NCBI RefSeq assembly: GCF_029931775.1
Contig: NC_079318.1
Coordinates: 29,588,159-29,652,158, forward strand
Direction: 5' to 3'
DNA: 64,000 bases
From: Euleptes europaea
Taxonomy: Eukaryota > Chordata > Lepidosauria > Squamata > Sphaerodactylidae
This document shows, one piece after another, positions 40,645 to 51,479 of this stretch. The position numbers and the translations under genes were made by a program. Numbering within the stretch: the first letter of the stretch is position 1; the number at the start of each line of letters is the position of its first letter. The notes beneath the pieces were generated by a model, which saw only the letters and a program-made list of their open reading frames with translations, did not search any database and was not told the origin of the DNA.

Positions 40645-41065
40645 TTGGGTAGGACTTATTTACTTCACCTTTCTCCCCAACAGGGATCCAAAACAGATTA
40701 CATCAGGGGTTCTCAACAAGGGGGAATTCCCCCCTGGGGGGGATTTTAGGGTTCGGGGGGGGGGGGGGAAATGGGACCACTATTCAGCAAAATGCATATT
40801 ATTTGGAATGCACCTTTTGAGATAGAGTATTTTAGGAAGGGGGAATTATATTCTGAATAATGGTGAAAGGGGGGAATGGAGCAAAAAAGGTTGAGAACCA
40901 CTGGCTTACATCATTCTTCTCTCCTTCATTTTATGCTCACAACAACCCTGTAATGTAGGTTAGGCAGAGTGTGTGACTGGCTAATGGGTACCCAGCAAAC
41001 TCTCATGGCAGAGTAGGCATTCGAACCTGTCTTCCAGGCACTCTGGCACTCTAATGCAACACTGA
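40645..41065 (-). mobile_element. Sauria-SINE split by a hAT MITE
   Basis: The left piece has TTTCTCCCCAACAGGGATCC and the right piece CTCACAACAACCCTGTAATG then GGCAGAGTAGGCATTCGAAC, both reverse-complement Sauria-SINE. A hAT element separates them. Confidence 0.75.
40704..40903. mobile_element. hAT-type MITE with 8-bp duplication
   Basis: It starts CAGGGGTTCTCAAC and ends GGTTGAGAACCACTG. The flanks are GATTACAT (40696-40703) and GCTTACAT (40904-40911), an 8-bp hAT duplication with one change. The end sequence resembles the SPIN/Charlie group. It contains a long G run. Confidence 0.85.
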
Positions 41066-43884
41066 AAATTGGGTGGGGGACAAATGTAGGGTTAATTTGC
41101 TTCGCTTAACCTCAGACAGCATTGGGTGTTGGGGGGGGGGGATAAGTCTACACATTTGGATCATTATTAGCCCATCAAGAGACCGTACATCAAGGGATCC
41201 TAGCAGGGCATAACTGTCAGGTGTGTGTATATGACATGAAGCCTTTAAAAGGAACAAGAGGTCTACAAATGCCTCCCGTATCACCATTATGTTCACACAC
41301 AGGGTTGGGAGAGGAGCTCAATTATGCACGATGGTGAGTGATCATTCCACATGTGCAGGGACTATGCTTCCAGTAAGACTGAATCACGTCCAAAATATTT
41401 CCTGAGAGAACATGGACAAGATCAGGAAAAATGCCTTGTGAGTGTCATGAAATCTGGGGACAGCATTCTACTACACAAAAGAAACAGAGGTTAAGGCATG
41501 CGAGCAATATGCCTTTCAGCCAAGGTCAAAGGTCAGTCTTTTCTAGGAGGTTGCTGTCCATGTTTTTTAAAGAGAAACACTGGCCCTGATCCAGAATGGG
41601 TCCCTACAGAACAAGTCTGAACTAGTGGTCTACCTAAAAGCAGCATTAACCAAACATAATAATATATTGGGCTTTTTGATGAGAGCCTGTCAAATCAGTC
41701 AGAAACAGACAGAGAGTGGCATTATAAACAAAGTGGAAAGGCTGATGATCACCAACACAAATAACAAATACAGAAATTCTCCCTTAATAAAAATGCAGTT
41801 TCTTTCCTCCTGTCCAACCTAACATGAGATTAGAAGCTTTACATCTTAAAAACGTTTCATCTATATCCAAGCAGTTAAGTATAATCAGCTTGTAAGGTGT
41901 CACATGATTCCTATTTCTAGTATTCATCTACAGTGATATGTAACTCCACTTCCCAAAATAGTACTCAAAGTCCTTTTGTATAAAGTATTTGCTATGAATA
42001 TATTAAAGTTCTCTCACAGGCATCAAAAATGTAATTTTTTCCTGAAAGATTAACCCTTAAAAAAATCTCTACACAGGTAATTTCTTTTTAAGGAAATATT
42101 TTGTTTGTTTGACAGTGAACCTAAATAGACCAACTGCAACACCACTGTCTCATTTCTTCATTTATATCCCCTTCTCCTCAACAAGGATCCAAAGAAGCAA
42201 TTTGTAGCAATTTACTTTCACATACAGATGAAGCTATGTTGGGAAGAGGAGAAGAGTTTCAAATTCTGAAAACAAATAGACTAATAATTAAAATAATTAT
42301 ATACTGCTTTTCTTTACACAGAGTGAACCCAAGGAAGTTAATCCATGAATTTAAATAATGACATATGGGTTCAAAGGATTTACAAGTACATTGGAAGTAA
42401 TCATAAAGTAGGCTATGAGCCCCTGAAATAGACCCTTAGATCAGACAGTACAACTACCAGTAGTAACCCATCATTGAAATCCCAAGATCAACTGTTGCAT
42501 GCAAACTCCTGGAAGCCACATCTCCATTACAATTAATTCCAGCTCTTAACTCTTGCTGTTCAAGCTCAAACTGCAACTGATTCTCTACCTCTCACCCCAT
42601 TAGATTATTATCCAAAGGCTGAAGAGGCATTTCCAACTATTAAACTCTTATCAGGAGCCAGATTATGTAGAACCATAGTAAGATTCACCGATAATAAGCA
42701 AGACACCTACAAAGAGAAAACAAAGCAGAAAGAGCTTGGGAGATATGGTAATCAAGGAATTAGATTTGAAAAGAACAGCCAAATCTTTACAGAAGTTCTC
42801 TAGTGTGCAAGTAATTGAAATTAACACCTCACAATCCAGTTAACAGTAAAAGTGACGAGAATATATTCCTAACCAAATTATAAACTGCAAGCAATTTATT
42901 TTCTTCCAAAACCGCAATTTCTCTAACTCCTTGTCAGAATACAGTGTACAAGAGCTAAGAAGTTTAAAAGAGATTTGCTTGCAAAGTTAGAATACTTTGC
43001 CAAAAAAATTAGATTCAATTAATACTTATACTATTATATGCAAGCATCTGCAAATCCACATGCTAGATCAAGAAGAACAAGTGTGCCCCACTCCTCTGAT
43101 GAGAAGGACTTCCAGCCAACCAGCCTCTTTCCCCAAGCTGACTCTGGTGCTGCTGTTCTGAAATGCTAAAAAATGACAACATCTTGACCTATATCTTCTC
43201 CATACTCTACCACAGCCAACAGAAATCCCTGCTTCTTTCCCCAAGGGCTCAGTGCATGCCAGAGAGAGGGGAGGGGTTGGCCGTGAGCATGAACAGAGGC
43301 TGAGTAATAAGCCAAGTTAGAGATTTTGAGTCTAGTTTAAACAGCATACGTATTCAGCACTACTCTTACCTTCGCTTTTCAGAATAGTCAAGTACATTCA
43401 TAATTCATTGCTTATGACATATTATTGCTCAGAAAACTTGTTATTTTAGATCAAAGATGAGGAAATGGATCACTTCTTAGAACAGGCCAAGAAGCATTTT
43501 TAAATTATAGGAAATTGTTTAATGTTTAAAACTCAACTATTGTGCTCAGTTCAGACATCATGCCTGACCTTGTATAATGCTTCCATCGCTATAGGAGTGG
43601 CCTCTGGAAATGGAGCAATGGCCACAATCATATTCTTTCAGACATCAAGCCAATCAGTCACGATTTGGCAAAACATCTGGATTAAGCCTAAGAGAAAGAA
43701 TGCAATACGATAAGCTGCATAGCAAACTTTACTTCCTTCAAGATTTTGTAGAAAAAAATGTTCTGTGTATCAGCTTGCTGGGTATGCTTAAAGTAGGCAG
43801 GTTTGGACTAAAATATCCACTGATGTCTTCCAGCTCTTCTTTAAGAGCTTTTAGACCTTATTACATGTCAGGAATATTTATAAA
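41066..43884. other. CEP170 intron 1, mostly unassigned
   Basis: Possible Sauria-SINE tail remnants near 42155-42240 and 42280-42340; otherwise nothing recognised. Confidence 0.3.
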
Positions 43885-44085
43885 GCCCTAATGTAGCACA
43901 GTGATTAAAAGCAGCAACTATGAGCCAGGAAGTCCCAGGTCAAATTTCTGCCCAGCCATGAACTCACTTGGTATCTTAAGCAATATACTTTCAGGTTCAG
44001 CTTCCCAACCCACATAATATGGGGAAGCACAATATTCAGTTTACCAATCTGCTGTAGGGATTTCTGTGAAAAGCTACATGAAATG
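43885..44085 (+). mobile_element. Diverged Sauria-SINE
   Basis: CTAATGTAGCACAGTGATTA, AGTCCCAGGTCAAATTTCTG and AATATGGGGAAGC keep the Sauria-SINE order at low identity. Confidence 0.55.
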
Positions 44086-45025
44086 TTTTGACAACTACTT
44101 GAGACAAAACAAAATCTCTCATACGTTCAACATTTGGCAGCTTTTCCAGTTGCTGTTTTTAATTTCAAACTTAAGTTTTACTTTTGAAATTGTTTTGAGA
44201 TTTAAAAAAAAAAAACAAGATGGTTTTAACTTGCAGATAGCTGCCTGCAACCTAAGATTTGGTTGGTTATTTCAAATTATATGAACTTTAAATCATAAAT
44301 CTTTGTTAACCCTGTAATTCCTAGTTACATACATCTCTCGTCTATGCCCATGCTTTCCTCCCCATTTTTCCTCCTCCCCTCTGTTCCGCTGGACTACTTG
44401 TTTTTTAAATCTTCATTTTCTAAACCTCACCTCCTCCATTTTCCTATGTCAGCTATTCTTTAAGGCCCCTACTTCCTCAAGCTTTCCTTCTGAAAGCTCT
44501 TCTGCTTGTCTTACTGCTTCTACAATCTGAAAAGTTCAGTCAATGACAAAAAGAGACCTTTCTGCCAGCCTCATTCCTCTGTGACATTCAACTGTCCACT
44601 GCGAGAAAAGTCATCATCAAAACTACGGAACTATGGATATGTTCACTCAACGAAAATATTAATGCTATATGAGTAACAGACATTAAACACGCTAATGCAC
44701 TAGTCTGTAATTTTGGTAGATAAAAGCTATTTGCAAGTAACAGTATCTCCAACATTTTAACAGGTCACATTTTCATCAATGCTATTCAGTAGAACCTTAC
44801 AGTAAGACTAGTTTATGGGGATGGGCATGAAGAAGGGGTGAAAGAGGAGGTATGGGCACAGACTGTGGTCTTTTTGTGTAGCACTGCTCTAGACACTCAA
44901 ATAAGATTTTATGCTTTAGGCTATCTGTTTTGAAAATGATGGGAATATGTGAAGGGTAACCAGAGGTTGGTTCAAAGTCAAGAAAGAAACCCTAAGGAAT
45001 AATCCCACCTAATATCTGTGATCAG

Positions 45026-45244
45026 TAGGGTTGCCAGCTCCAGGTTGGGAAATACCTGGAGATTTTGGTGGTAGAGCCCAAGGAGGTCAGGGTTTGAGAA
45101 GAGGAGGAACTTCAATGGGGTATAATGCCATAGAGTCCACCTATCAAAGTGGCAATTTTCTCCAGGTGAACTGATCTCGATCATCTGGAGATCAGCTGTA
45201 ATAGCAAGAGAACTCCAGCCACTAGCTGGAGGTTGGCAACCCTA
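45026..45244. mobile_element. hAT-like MITE
   Basis: It starts TAGGGTTGCCAGC and ends GGTTGGCAACCCTA. The flanks GTGATCAG and ATGATCTG are a likely 8-bp duplication with two changes. The interior is shared by many squamate repeats as I recall. Confidence 0.7.
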
Positions 45245-47478
45245 ATGATCTGACCAAAGGAAAATGAAAATACTGTTTTGTATAGTGCAGGAAACTGAGG
45301 AGCTCTCCAAATGGTATAAGATTCAAGAGTCAAAAGGCTGCAACAAAGAGCTCATCGAATTTGTATTACTCACACTAGATTTCCACCTCAGCAGTAACTA
45401 CTGGCAAAGGAAAATGAAAAGCAGAAAACGCTCCGTTAATATACATGGTGCAATAAATTCCACAACTGTGAATGTTGTTGCTGACTTGCAACAGATGAAA
45501 GTGGGCTGGCCCACAAAGTTAAAAACAACAGTGATGGTTAGCAGGTGCACTACACTTTGACTTTGCTATAAACTGCCTGCCAAGACTGGAGCACCGTAGC
45601 GACTATACTAAACGGTCATGTTGGAACTACTTTGTACATAATTTAGCCATTTTGGTCCACAATTTAGCCATTTTTGTTCATGTGGATTTCTACATTTTTA
45701 AAACACATTACTATACTGAATACTGGTTTCTTCTCTCAAATAATCCTATTTACAAACACAATTCCTTGTCTTAAAATACTCCTTTTGCTTGTGTCATTGC
45801 ACCAAAAAGGAACTGTCACAGTCTAGGAACCTGAGTATATTCTTTCAAATAAATATTTTATGAATACCTTTAGTTCCAAGTGAAAAGGACACAAGGAAAC
45901 ACCATCGGTTACTCATATCCTTTTCTCTGTCCTTTTTAAAAAAGTAACAGTGAATGGCAAATAGTACTTGCATGTGCTCATACAGAACACAGTTGGCAGT
46001 GTATATTTCAAAACAATACATAGCTCTGGTCCTCAGATACCTGCCTTACTGAGAAAACAGGGCTTACTATAAGCTCTGTAGTCTGAACAGCTACAACCCC
46101 TTTTTTATGCATTTAGCAATTTCCTGATGCTAAAGTGACTTAGATTAACTGAATAGTAAATGGAGCTGAATAGTAGATGTTCCAGCGTACAATTCTGAGC
46201 AGAAGCCCTCCTCTTCCCTTCCCCCACCACAGCATCCGGCTCCAAGCAACGAGTGGATGAGATCACAAAAGAAGGCTCATCCGTAGATCTGTCATCTGAT
46301 TCTCAGTCGAGTCAGCTTCCTCTTCCCCAACACGCTTGATATTTCAAAACCACGCCAAGATTTTTATTGCCTTTGAAACCCATGCATCGCCCTTCTAAAA
46401 AGGCTACAATGACTAGGCACGTCTTTCATTAACAAAACAAATGATTTTGTAATGATGCCTTCTACAAAGGGCCATTATCTTCCCGATATACAGGTAGTTT
46501 GAGAAGCCATATGCATTCCCTTTTATACACAGAAAATCACAAACAGCAGCAGAAGAAAAAGAGAGGGAAGACTTGCTATTTTCCTTCCCTTGGGGTGTCC
46601 TTTTTAAAAAGTGTAAAGCCAGGCATCATTTTAGAGGGAGGATTCTTACAGCACAATCGGGTCGAATGGCAAACTGGAAAAGAGAAGCAGTTTTTAAGGG
46701 GGAAGAAACATCTCTCCCTCCCCCGTCAATTTGTTGCAAAAAAAAAAAAAAGTTAAGATCTAAAGCCCCCCCCAAAAACAAGCAAATGGGAAACAAAGGA
46801 GAACCTTCACCACGCCTGCAGACAAGCAGAATAAACGCACAAAAGAATCTCCCCTCTCCACCCACCCCCCGATGACTTCCAGAGGAGCAGAGAGTGTATT
46901 ATGTAGGGAAGCGGATGGAGACACCGAAGGCAAAAAAAAGAAGAAGAAAAGGGGAATAGAGAAAAGGGAGCATCCTCCTCTCACAGGCGAGGAGGAGATC
47001 TGTTATCAGAGAGGAGGGAAAGGAGGAAAGAGGAAACGGAGGCTTAAGCAGCTCCATCTGTATCCAATCTGGGCCATCCCCCCTCACATCCATAAAGCAG
47101 CAGCAACCGCCTCTATTCATTCCAACAGGGGCAGCGCGGGGCGGACACAGAGAGCAGAAAGCCCAGGCAGCCGTGCAGGAGGGTTTTTATCTTATTGTTA
47201 TTTTTTAAAATTTTTTAAAGCAAGCCCTACCCAACGTCTGCCTGGCCTGCAAGGCGCACCCCCCCACCCCCACGGCCAACAGCTCGAGGAAGCAAGAGAA
47301 GAACAGCGACGCAGCCCGAGAGGGGAAAGAGAAGATAGCCCCCCCCCCTAAACAAATGCACTGTATTTGTTGCTACTGCCCTTTCTGGAGAGAGGGGAGA
47401 CGCCACCCAGAGGGCCGAGGGTCAGCGGCGGCATCACATACTCCCCCCCCCCAAAAAAAACCGGGGTCTCTGCCTCAC
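45245..47478. other. CEP170 intron 1 start, next to the CpG island
   Basis: Base composition rises in GC and purine runs toward 47.4 kb. Open frames here (for example 46872-47351 plus) come from purine-rich low-complexity DNA and have no recognised relative. An alternative CEP170 first exon could lie here but none is provable. Confidence 0.35.
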
Positions 47479-47800
47479 CGACCCAGTCCGCCGCGGTTCC
47501 CGGCCTTTGCGTGTTGTTCTGCGAGCAGCAACCGCTTCTAACGTTATTCCCAGCATATAGCGGCTAACGGCGCGGAGCCCGGGGAGCGCCAGTGCGCAGG
47601 CGCCTGCAGGGAGCGCGCGCGCACACACACGCACAATTATGGACGTGGGGGAAGGGGACTGAAAAGAACGGATCTGCGGTCGCTCAGAGCGAGCCGACTG
47701 CGCACGCGCGCGGCCGACCGCTCGCCCCCCCCCTCCGTCCCAGTCGACTCTCACTGCGCAAGCGTCATTTTTCAGACAATGGGAGAGAGGGAAATGTATT
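47479..47800 (-). promoter_or_regulatory. CEP170: CEP170 promoter side and probable untranslated first exon
   Basis: This is a CpG-rich stretch with NRF1-like palindromes at 47593-47603 (TGCGCAGGCGC), 47699-47709 (TGCGCACGCGC) and 47755-47764 (TGCGCAAGCG). On the minus strand a good splice donor, GTCG|GTGAGG, ends a candidate non-coding exon at 47479. The first coding exon (26058-26203) begins with untranslated sequence after an acceptor, so an upstream 5'UTR exon is required, and the CpG island facing SDCCAG8 is the expected place. The start site itself is not visible and no TATA box is evident. The exon end is a prediction from one donor site. Other donors in 46.9-47.5 kb cannot be excluded. 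Confidence 0.5.
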
Positions 47801-47869
47801 CCTGGTTTAGTAGAAAAGGGCAAGCGTCCAGTAGCGCCTTAAAGACTAACAAGAATATTTTCTGGCAGG

Positions 47870-47909
47870 GTATGAGCTTTCGTGAGCCACAGCTCACTTC
47901 TTCAGATGC
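47870..47909 (-). ncRNA. Hammerhead-like motif, left arm of the promoter palindrome
   Basis: On the minus strand: GCAT, CTGAAGA, A, GTGAGC-TGTG-GCTCAC, GAAAGCTC, ATAC. It has the same layout as the tandem copies with one stem I mismatch. It would be sense in a transcript running in the CEP170 direction. Confidence 0.55.
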
Positions 47910-48144
47910 AGCTAGAATGTGAATCCATCTGTCTTTAAGTAGAGGAGGGTGAATTCAGACAAGCATTAGTATATCAATGTTAACAGTATGTCAATGTGAA
48001 TAGCAGGCCTGATGGGATCTTCTGCATACCACACCTAATCCCATCACGCTTGCTATTCATATTTACATACTGTTAACATTGACATACTAATGCTTGTCTG
48101 AATTCACTCTCCTCTACTTAAAGACAGATGGATTCATATTCTAG

Positions 48145-48434
48145 CTGTATCTGAAGAAGTGAGCTGTGGCTCACGAAAGCTCATACCCTGCCAGAAAATA
48201 TTCAGTATCTGAAGAAGTGAGCTGTGGCTCACGAAAGCTCATACCCTGCCAGAAAATATTCAGTATCTGAAGAAGTGAGCTGTGGCTCACGAAAGCTCAT
48301 ACCCTGCCAGAAAATATTCAGTATCTGAAGAAGTGAGCTGTGGCTCACGAAAGCTCATACCCTGCCAAAAAATATTCAGTATCTGAAGAAGTGAGCTGTG
48401 GCTCACGAAAGCTCACACCCTACCAGAAAATATT
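48145..48434 (+). repeat. Five tandem 58-bp units, each with a hammerhead-like core
   Basis: The period is exactly 58 bp: GTAT-CTGAAGA starts at 48147, 48205, 48263, 48321 and 48379. Units are nearly identical; small differences occur at 48366-48371 and in the last unit. Each unit contains the hairpin GTGAGC-TGTG-GCTCAC followed by GAAAGCTCATAC. The other arm of the same palindrome has a single unit, so the array arose by local expansion after or during insertion. Confidence 0.95.
48147..48418 (+). ncRNA. Five hammerhead-ribozyme-like motifs in tandem
   Basis: In each unit: stem I GTAT pairs with ATAC, then core CTGAAGA, one extra A, stem II GTGAGC/GCTCAC with loop TGTG. GAA follows, then self-complementary AGCT (a two-pair stem III only stable in dimers), then C as the predicted cleavage base. 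The motifs are at 48147-48186, 48205-48244, 48263-48302, 48321-48360 and 48379-48418. In the last one stem I has one mismatch (ACAC). The extra base before stem II departs from the textbook core, so activity is not certain. Dimeric hammerheads with very short stem III are known from satellites and Penelope-like elements. Confidence 0.6.
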
Positions 48435-48506
48435 CGTGTTAGTCTTGAAGGTGCTACTGGACTCTTGCCCTTTTCTACTACTGCAGACAGACTAACACGG
48501 CTACCC

Positions 48507-49347
48507 ACTGTGAATTATATTCCTGGTTTCTCTCTTTGCCGCTGCAGCATTTGGTGCACACGTGTTAGGGACTGCAAGGAGGAAAAAAAAAAATTCGTTT
48601 ACCCTTGTTTGAGAGAGGAACACGTTTTGAGGTTCCCATGCTGTGTTTTGCATTTCTGTCGTACATCCCACAGTACTTAAAAGCGATCCACGTCATCTAA
48701 GGTTGCCAGCGTTTTCAAAGCATGCTCTGCATCGGCTCAGAAGAAGACAAAAATATCTACTGTGGTGGCGGCAGGCGGGGTAGCCCCTGCTAGGTACATT
48801 CCGAGGCATGGGTAGGAGAGAACTACAAATCCCAGAATGCCGTGCGGCAAACTCTTAAAGAAACGCCAACGTATTACAGCGTTGCATGCTGGGCAGTTTA
48901 GGAGACTGTATGCCTACGGGAGTCTGTCCGCACCCCTTCGGAAATGGTGCGGGGCGACTGCAGCCCCCCGCCGGCAGAAGCGACCTCGATGTCACCGGCT
49001 CAGCGGCCTCGTGGCTCCTCCCGTCGGCTGGACTCCGAAAAAAACAAAAAACAAAACGACCGTTTCTTGGTTGCCTAGCAACAAGTTTTAGCGAGGCGGT
49101 CTCCGGCACCCCGGTCCATCCTGGGAATTGTAGTCTCTCCTCCCCGGCGGTTCCGGTGTCGCCTGGAGGCGCGAGGGGAGCCGTTTGGACTACAGCGACC
49201 GAGAGCCACCGGTGAAAGGGGGCGGAAGTTGCCCCTCGCGCGCTCCCCGCGGCAAGGAGACCCGCCAGAGGCTGTGCGAGGGAGCTCGGGTAGTCCGAGG
49301 GGTCTCGCATTGGCGTCCAGGGCGAGTTCCCGTCGTCGCTCGGCGAC
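48507..49347 (+). promoter_or_regulatory. SDCCAG8: SDCCAG8 side of the bidirectional CpG-island promoter
   Basis: This stretch is GC- and CpG-rich and leads into the SDCCAG8 start codon. A near-perfect ZNF143/THAP11 (SBS) motif, ACTACAAATCCCAGAATGC, is at 48822-48840. A half site, GCATGCTGGG, is at 48884-48893. A reversed site, ATCCTGGGAATTGTAGT, is at 49119-49134. Such sites are common at TATA-less bidirectional promoters. The start site is not visible, but the last SBS motif about 215 bases before the ATG makes a start near 49150-49250 likely. CEP170 runs the other way from about 47.6 kb. A palindromic repeat (47810-48506) separates the two halves. Confidence 0.75.
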
Positions 49348-49414
49348 ATGAGGGAGGGCGGCGGAGAGTCTGAGCTGGAGGAGTCCTTGGAGCGGTATCA
49401 CCGGAACCTGCGTG
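49348..49414 (+). CDS. SDCCAG8: SDCCAG8 exon 1 (start codon)
   Basis: SDCCAG8 (CCCAP, NPHP10, BBS16) is a centrosome and ciliary-base coiled-coil protein; loss causes nephronophthisis with retinal disease in humans. The ATG at 49348 opens MREGGGESELEESLERYHRN then LR plus one base, with donor GTG|GTGAGT (exon ends 49414). Human SDCCAG8 starts MAKSPENSTLEEILGQYQRS in my memory, so the N-terminus is diverged but the LEE..L..Y.R.LR pattern is kept. The exon sits at the end of the CpG island. An L1-like insertion lies 80 bases into the following intron. Confidence 0.88.
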
Positions 49415-49494
49415 GTGAGTGAGTGACAGAGAAGACCCCCCCCCCCCGAGTCCACATTCCCTGGGTCCTCCTGTCATTCCCCCCTTGGGACTCT

Positions 49495-49961
49495 CTTTTT
49501 TTATATATATATTTTTTATTATTTTTCCAAAATTATTAATCACATAGTTTAACAATGACATAAACGGTAAAAAAAAAACAAATAGGTCACATTATTAATT
49601 TTTTTGTCTATAATCAAGAATTGTTGACTTCCCCTACACCTCCCTTCATCTTGTGATAAATTAGTAATCTCTTTTGCGCAAAATTCTGATCCTAATACTA
49701 TTGTTAATATTTATTGATCTCTTTGACATTTATGTTTTTCAAGGGGGGGAGATTAATAGTTAATATATAAAGGAAAGGAAAAAGGAAATACAAATTAAAG
49801 GAAGAAGAAAAGAAGTAATAGATCTCACTAATAATAAATGGATTAGTATAATAAAAAGCATTTGATTATTTCCATTAGAAATTAATTATCTTGTAAGTCC
49901 TCCATTTCTCCCTAACACTCATTTAATACATATTGTTTTTCTAGTAAATTGATATCATTTT
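49495..49961 (-). mobile_element. L1-like LINE 3' fragment with target duplication
   Basis: It begins with a T-run (poly-A on minus) and is flanked by CCCCCTTGGGACTCT at 49480-49494 and 49962-49976. It is AT-rich with no frame left, and lies 80 bases downstream of the SDCCAG8 exon 1 donor, antisense to the gene. Confidence 0.7.
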
Positions 49962-50106
49962 CCCCCTTGGGACTCTTGAGGTCCTCTTACCTACCGCAGC
50001 ACTGAAGCCCTGTCGTCACTGAGAGATCTACCCTTTGCACAGAAATGCATAATGGATGAAAACTTCTGCAGGCATCTCTCCTGCCCATCACTCAGCGTTC
50101 TGCATT

Positions 50107-50785
50107 CACATGAACACACGAAGCTGCCTTCTACTGAATCAGACCCTGGGTCCCTCAAAGTCAGTATTGTCTACTCGGACCGGCAGCGGCTCTCCAGGGC
50201 CTCAGGCAGGGATCTTTCACATCACCTACTTGCCTAGTCCCTTTAACTGGAGATTATGCATGGTTTGGAGAGAGTGGACAGGGAGAAGTTTTTCTCCCAC
50301 TCACATAATACTAGAACACGAGGTCATCTGCTAAAGCTGGAGGGTGAGAGATTCAAAACAGATAAAAGGAAGTATTTTTTCACACAACGCATAGTTAAAT
50401 TGTGGAACTCCCTGCCCCAGGATGTGGTGATGGCTGCCAGCTTGGAGGGCTTTAAGAGGGGAGTGGACATATTCATGGAGGAAAGGGGTATTCATGGCTG
50501 TTAGTTAGAATGGATATTAGTCATGCAGCATACCTATGCTCTCTAGTATCAGAGGAGCATGCCTATTATTTTGGGTGCTGTGGAACACAGGCAGGATGGT
50601 GCTGCTGCACTCGTCTTGTTTGGGGGCTTCCTAGAGGCACCTGGTTGGCTACTGTGCGAACAGACTGCTGGACTTGATGGGCCTTGGTGCGATCCAGCAG
50701 GGCCTTTCTTATGTTCTTATGATGCCCGGAATTGAAACTGGGACCTTCATGCCAAGCAGATGCTCTACCACTGAGCCACATCCCC
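50107..50785 (-). mobile_element. tRNA-SINE (Squam1-type), split by a CR1
   Basis: The plus strand shows CACACGAAGCTGCCTTCTAC, ACTGAATCAGACCCTGGGTC and TAGTCCCTTTAACTGGAGAT up to 50240. It then resumes after 50728 with TGGGACCTTCATGCCAAGCA and GCTCTACCACTGAGCCACAT. Confidence 0.8.
50240..50728 (+). mobile_element. CR1-like LINE 3' end inserted into a SINE
   Basis: It runs from GGAGAGAGTGGACAGGGAGA to the tail GGACTTGATGGGCCTTGGTG then GATCCAGCAGGGCCTTTCTT. The flanking SINE continues on both sides (50107-50239 and 50729-50785, antisense), so the LINE came second. Confidence 0.8.
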
Positions 50786-50927
50786 TCTATTTTATCTTCA
50801 CAACATCCCTATGAGGTAGGTTCCTCATGGCTTTTGGCACCATAAGGACTTTGAGGGTTATAAGAGACTCTTCTTGCACCAGCTAAACTCTGAATGTATG
50901 AGCTGGATTCTTCAATCTGGGGAGGGG

Positions 50928-51145
50928 CCGTGGCTCAGTGGTAGAGCCGCTGCTTGGTGTGCAGAAGGTCCCAGGCTCAATCCCCGGCATCTCCAGTTAA
51001 AGGGACCCGACAAGTAGGTGATGTGAAATAGACCTCTGTCTGAGACCCTGGAGAGCTGCTGCCGGTCTGAGTAGACAATACTGACTTTGATGGACCAAGG
51101 GTCTGATTCAGTAGAAGGCAGCTTCAGGTGTTCAGGTGTAATTGA
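50928..51145 (+). mobile_element. tRNA-SINE (Squam1-type), full length
   Basis: The head GGCCGTGGCTCAGTGGTAGA with B-box CTCAATCCCCG is followed by TCTCCAGTTAAAGGGACC and tail GAAGGCAGCTTCAGGTGTTC. This is the same family as 50107-50785 and 59305-59527. Confidence 0.85.
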
Positions 51146-51479
51146 CCAAGTGAAAGACTACCGCAATGTATGATGCTTGAATACAAGTTTGCACAAGTGA
51201 TGTGGAGCCTTTAGTTTTTTGTAAACCTTTGGTAAATATAATTCTTTAGCCATAGCGGCTGCAAATTGTTGTACTAATCTCTCCTGTAGAAGCAGGGAAA
51301 TATATATTTTTTAAAATCTCAGGATTTTTTTTTAATCTTGTGATTTGTGAAACCAAATGGGAAAAGTGGCTGCTTTTCCAAGGAGGTTTCCAGGTCGCAG
51401 GTATTTTGATATGCCAATCCATTATTTGCCCCTTAGAGACAGTATAAAGCTGTTTGAATTAACTAAGTGTTGTGGTTCC

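Larger units (their letters stand above)
47810..48506. repeat. Palindromic repeat (family B) inserted in the bidirectional promoter
   Basis: The left arm (47810-48026) and right arm (48027-48506) are inverted copies of one sequence; the centre is near 48025. The outer part reads TAGTAGAAAAGGGCAAG on the left. On the right it ends CTACTACTGCAGACAGAC then TAACACGGCTACCC. The same family is at 36608-37860 and, decayed, at 900-1075 and 51480-51665. Each arm carries a hammerhead-like core. In the right arm this part is repeated five times (48145-48434). It is a non-coding, mobilised palindrome; class is not certain, and a Penelope-like or retrozyme-like origin is my inference from the ribozyme. 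Confidence 0.85.

Noticed and set aside
46872-47351. 159-codon plus-strand frame near the CpG island
   Set aside because: Purine-rich low-complexity sequence, no known domain, overlaps CEP170 promoter-side DNA on the other strand.
48145-48434. CRISPR array
   Set aside because: The 58-bp units are contiguous and identical with no variable spacers, and the DNA is vertebrate.
50930-51000. tRNA gene
   Set aside because: It is the head of a Squam1-type SINE, with SINE body and tail following.
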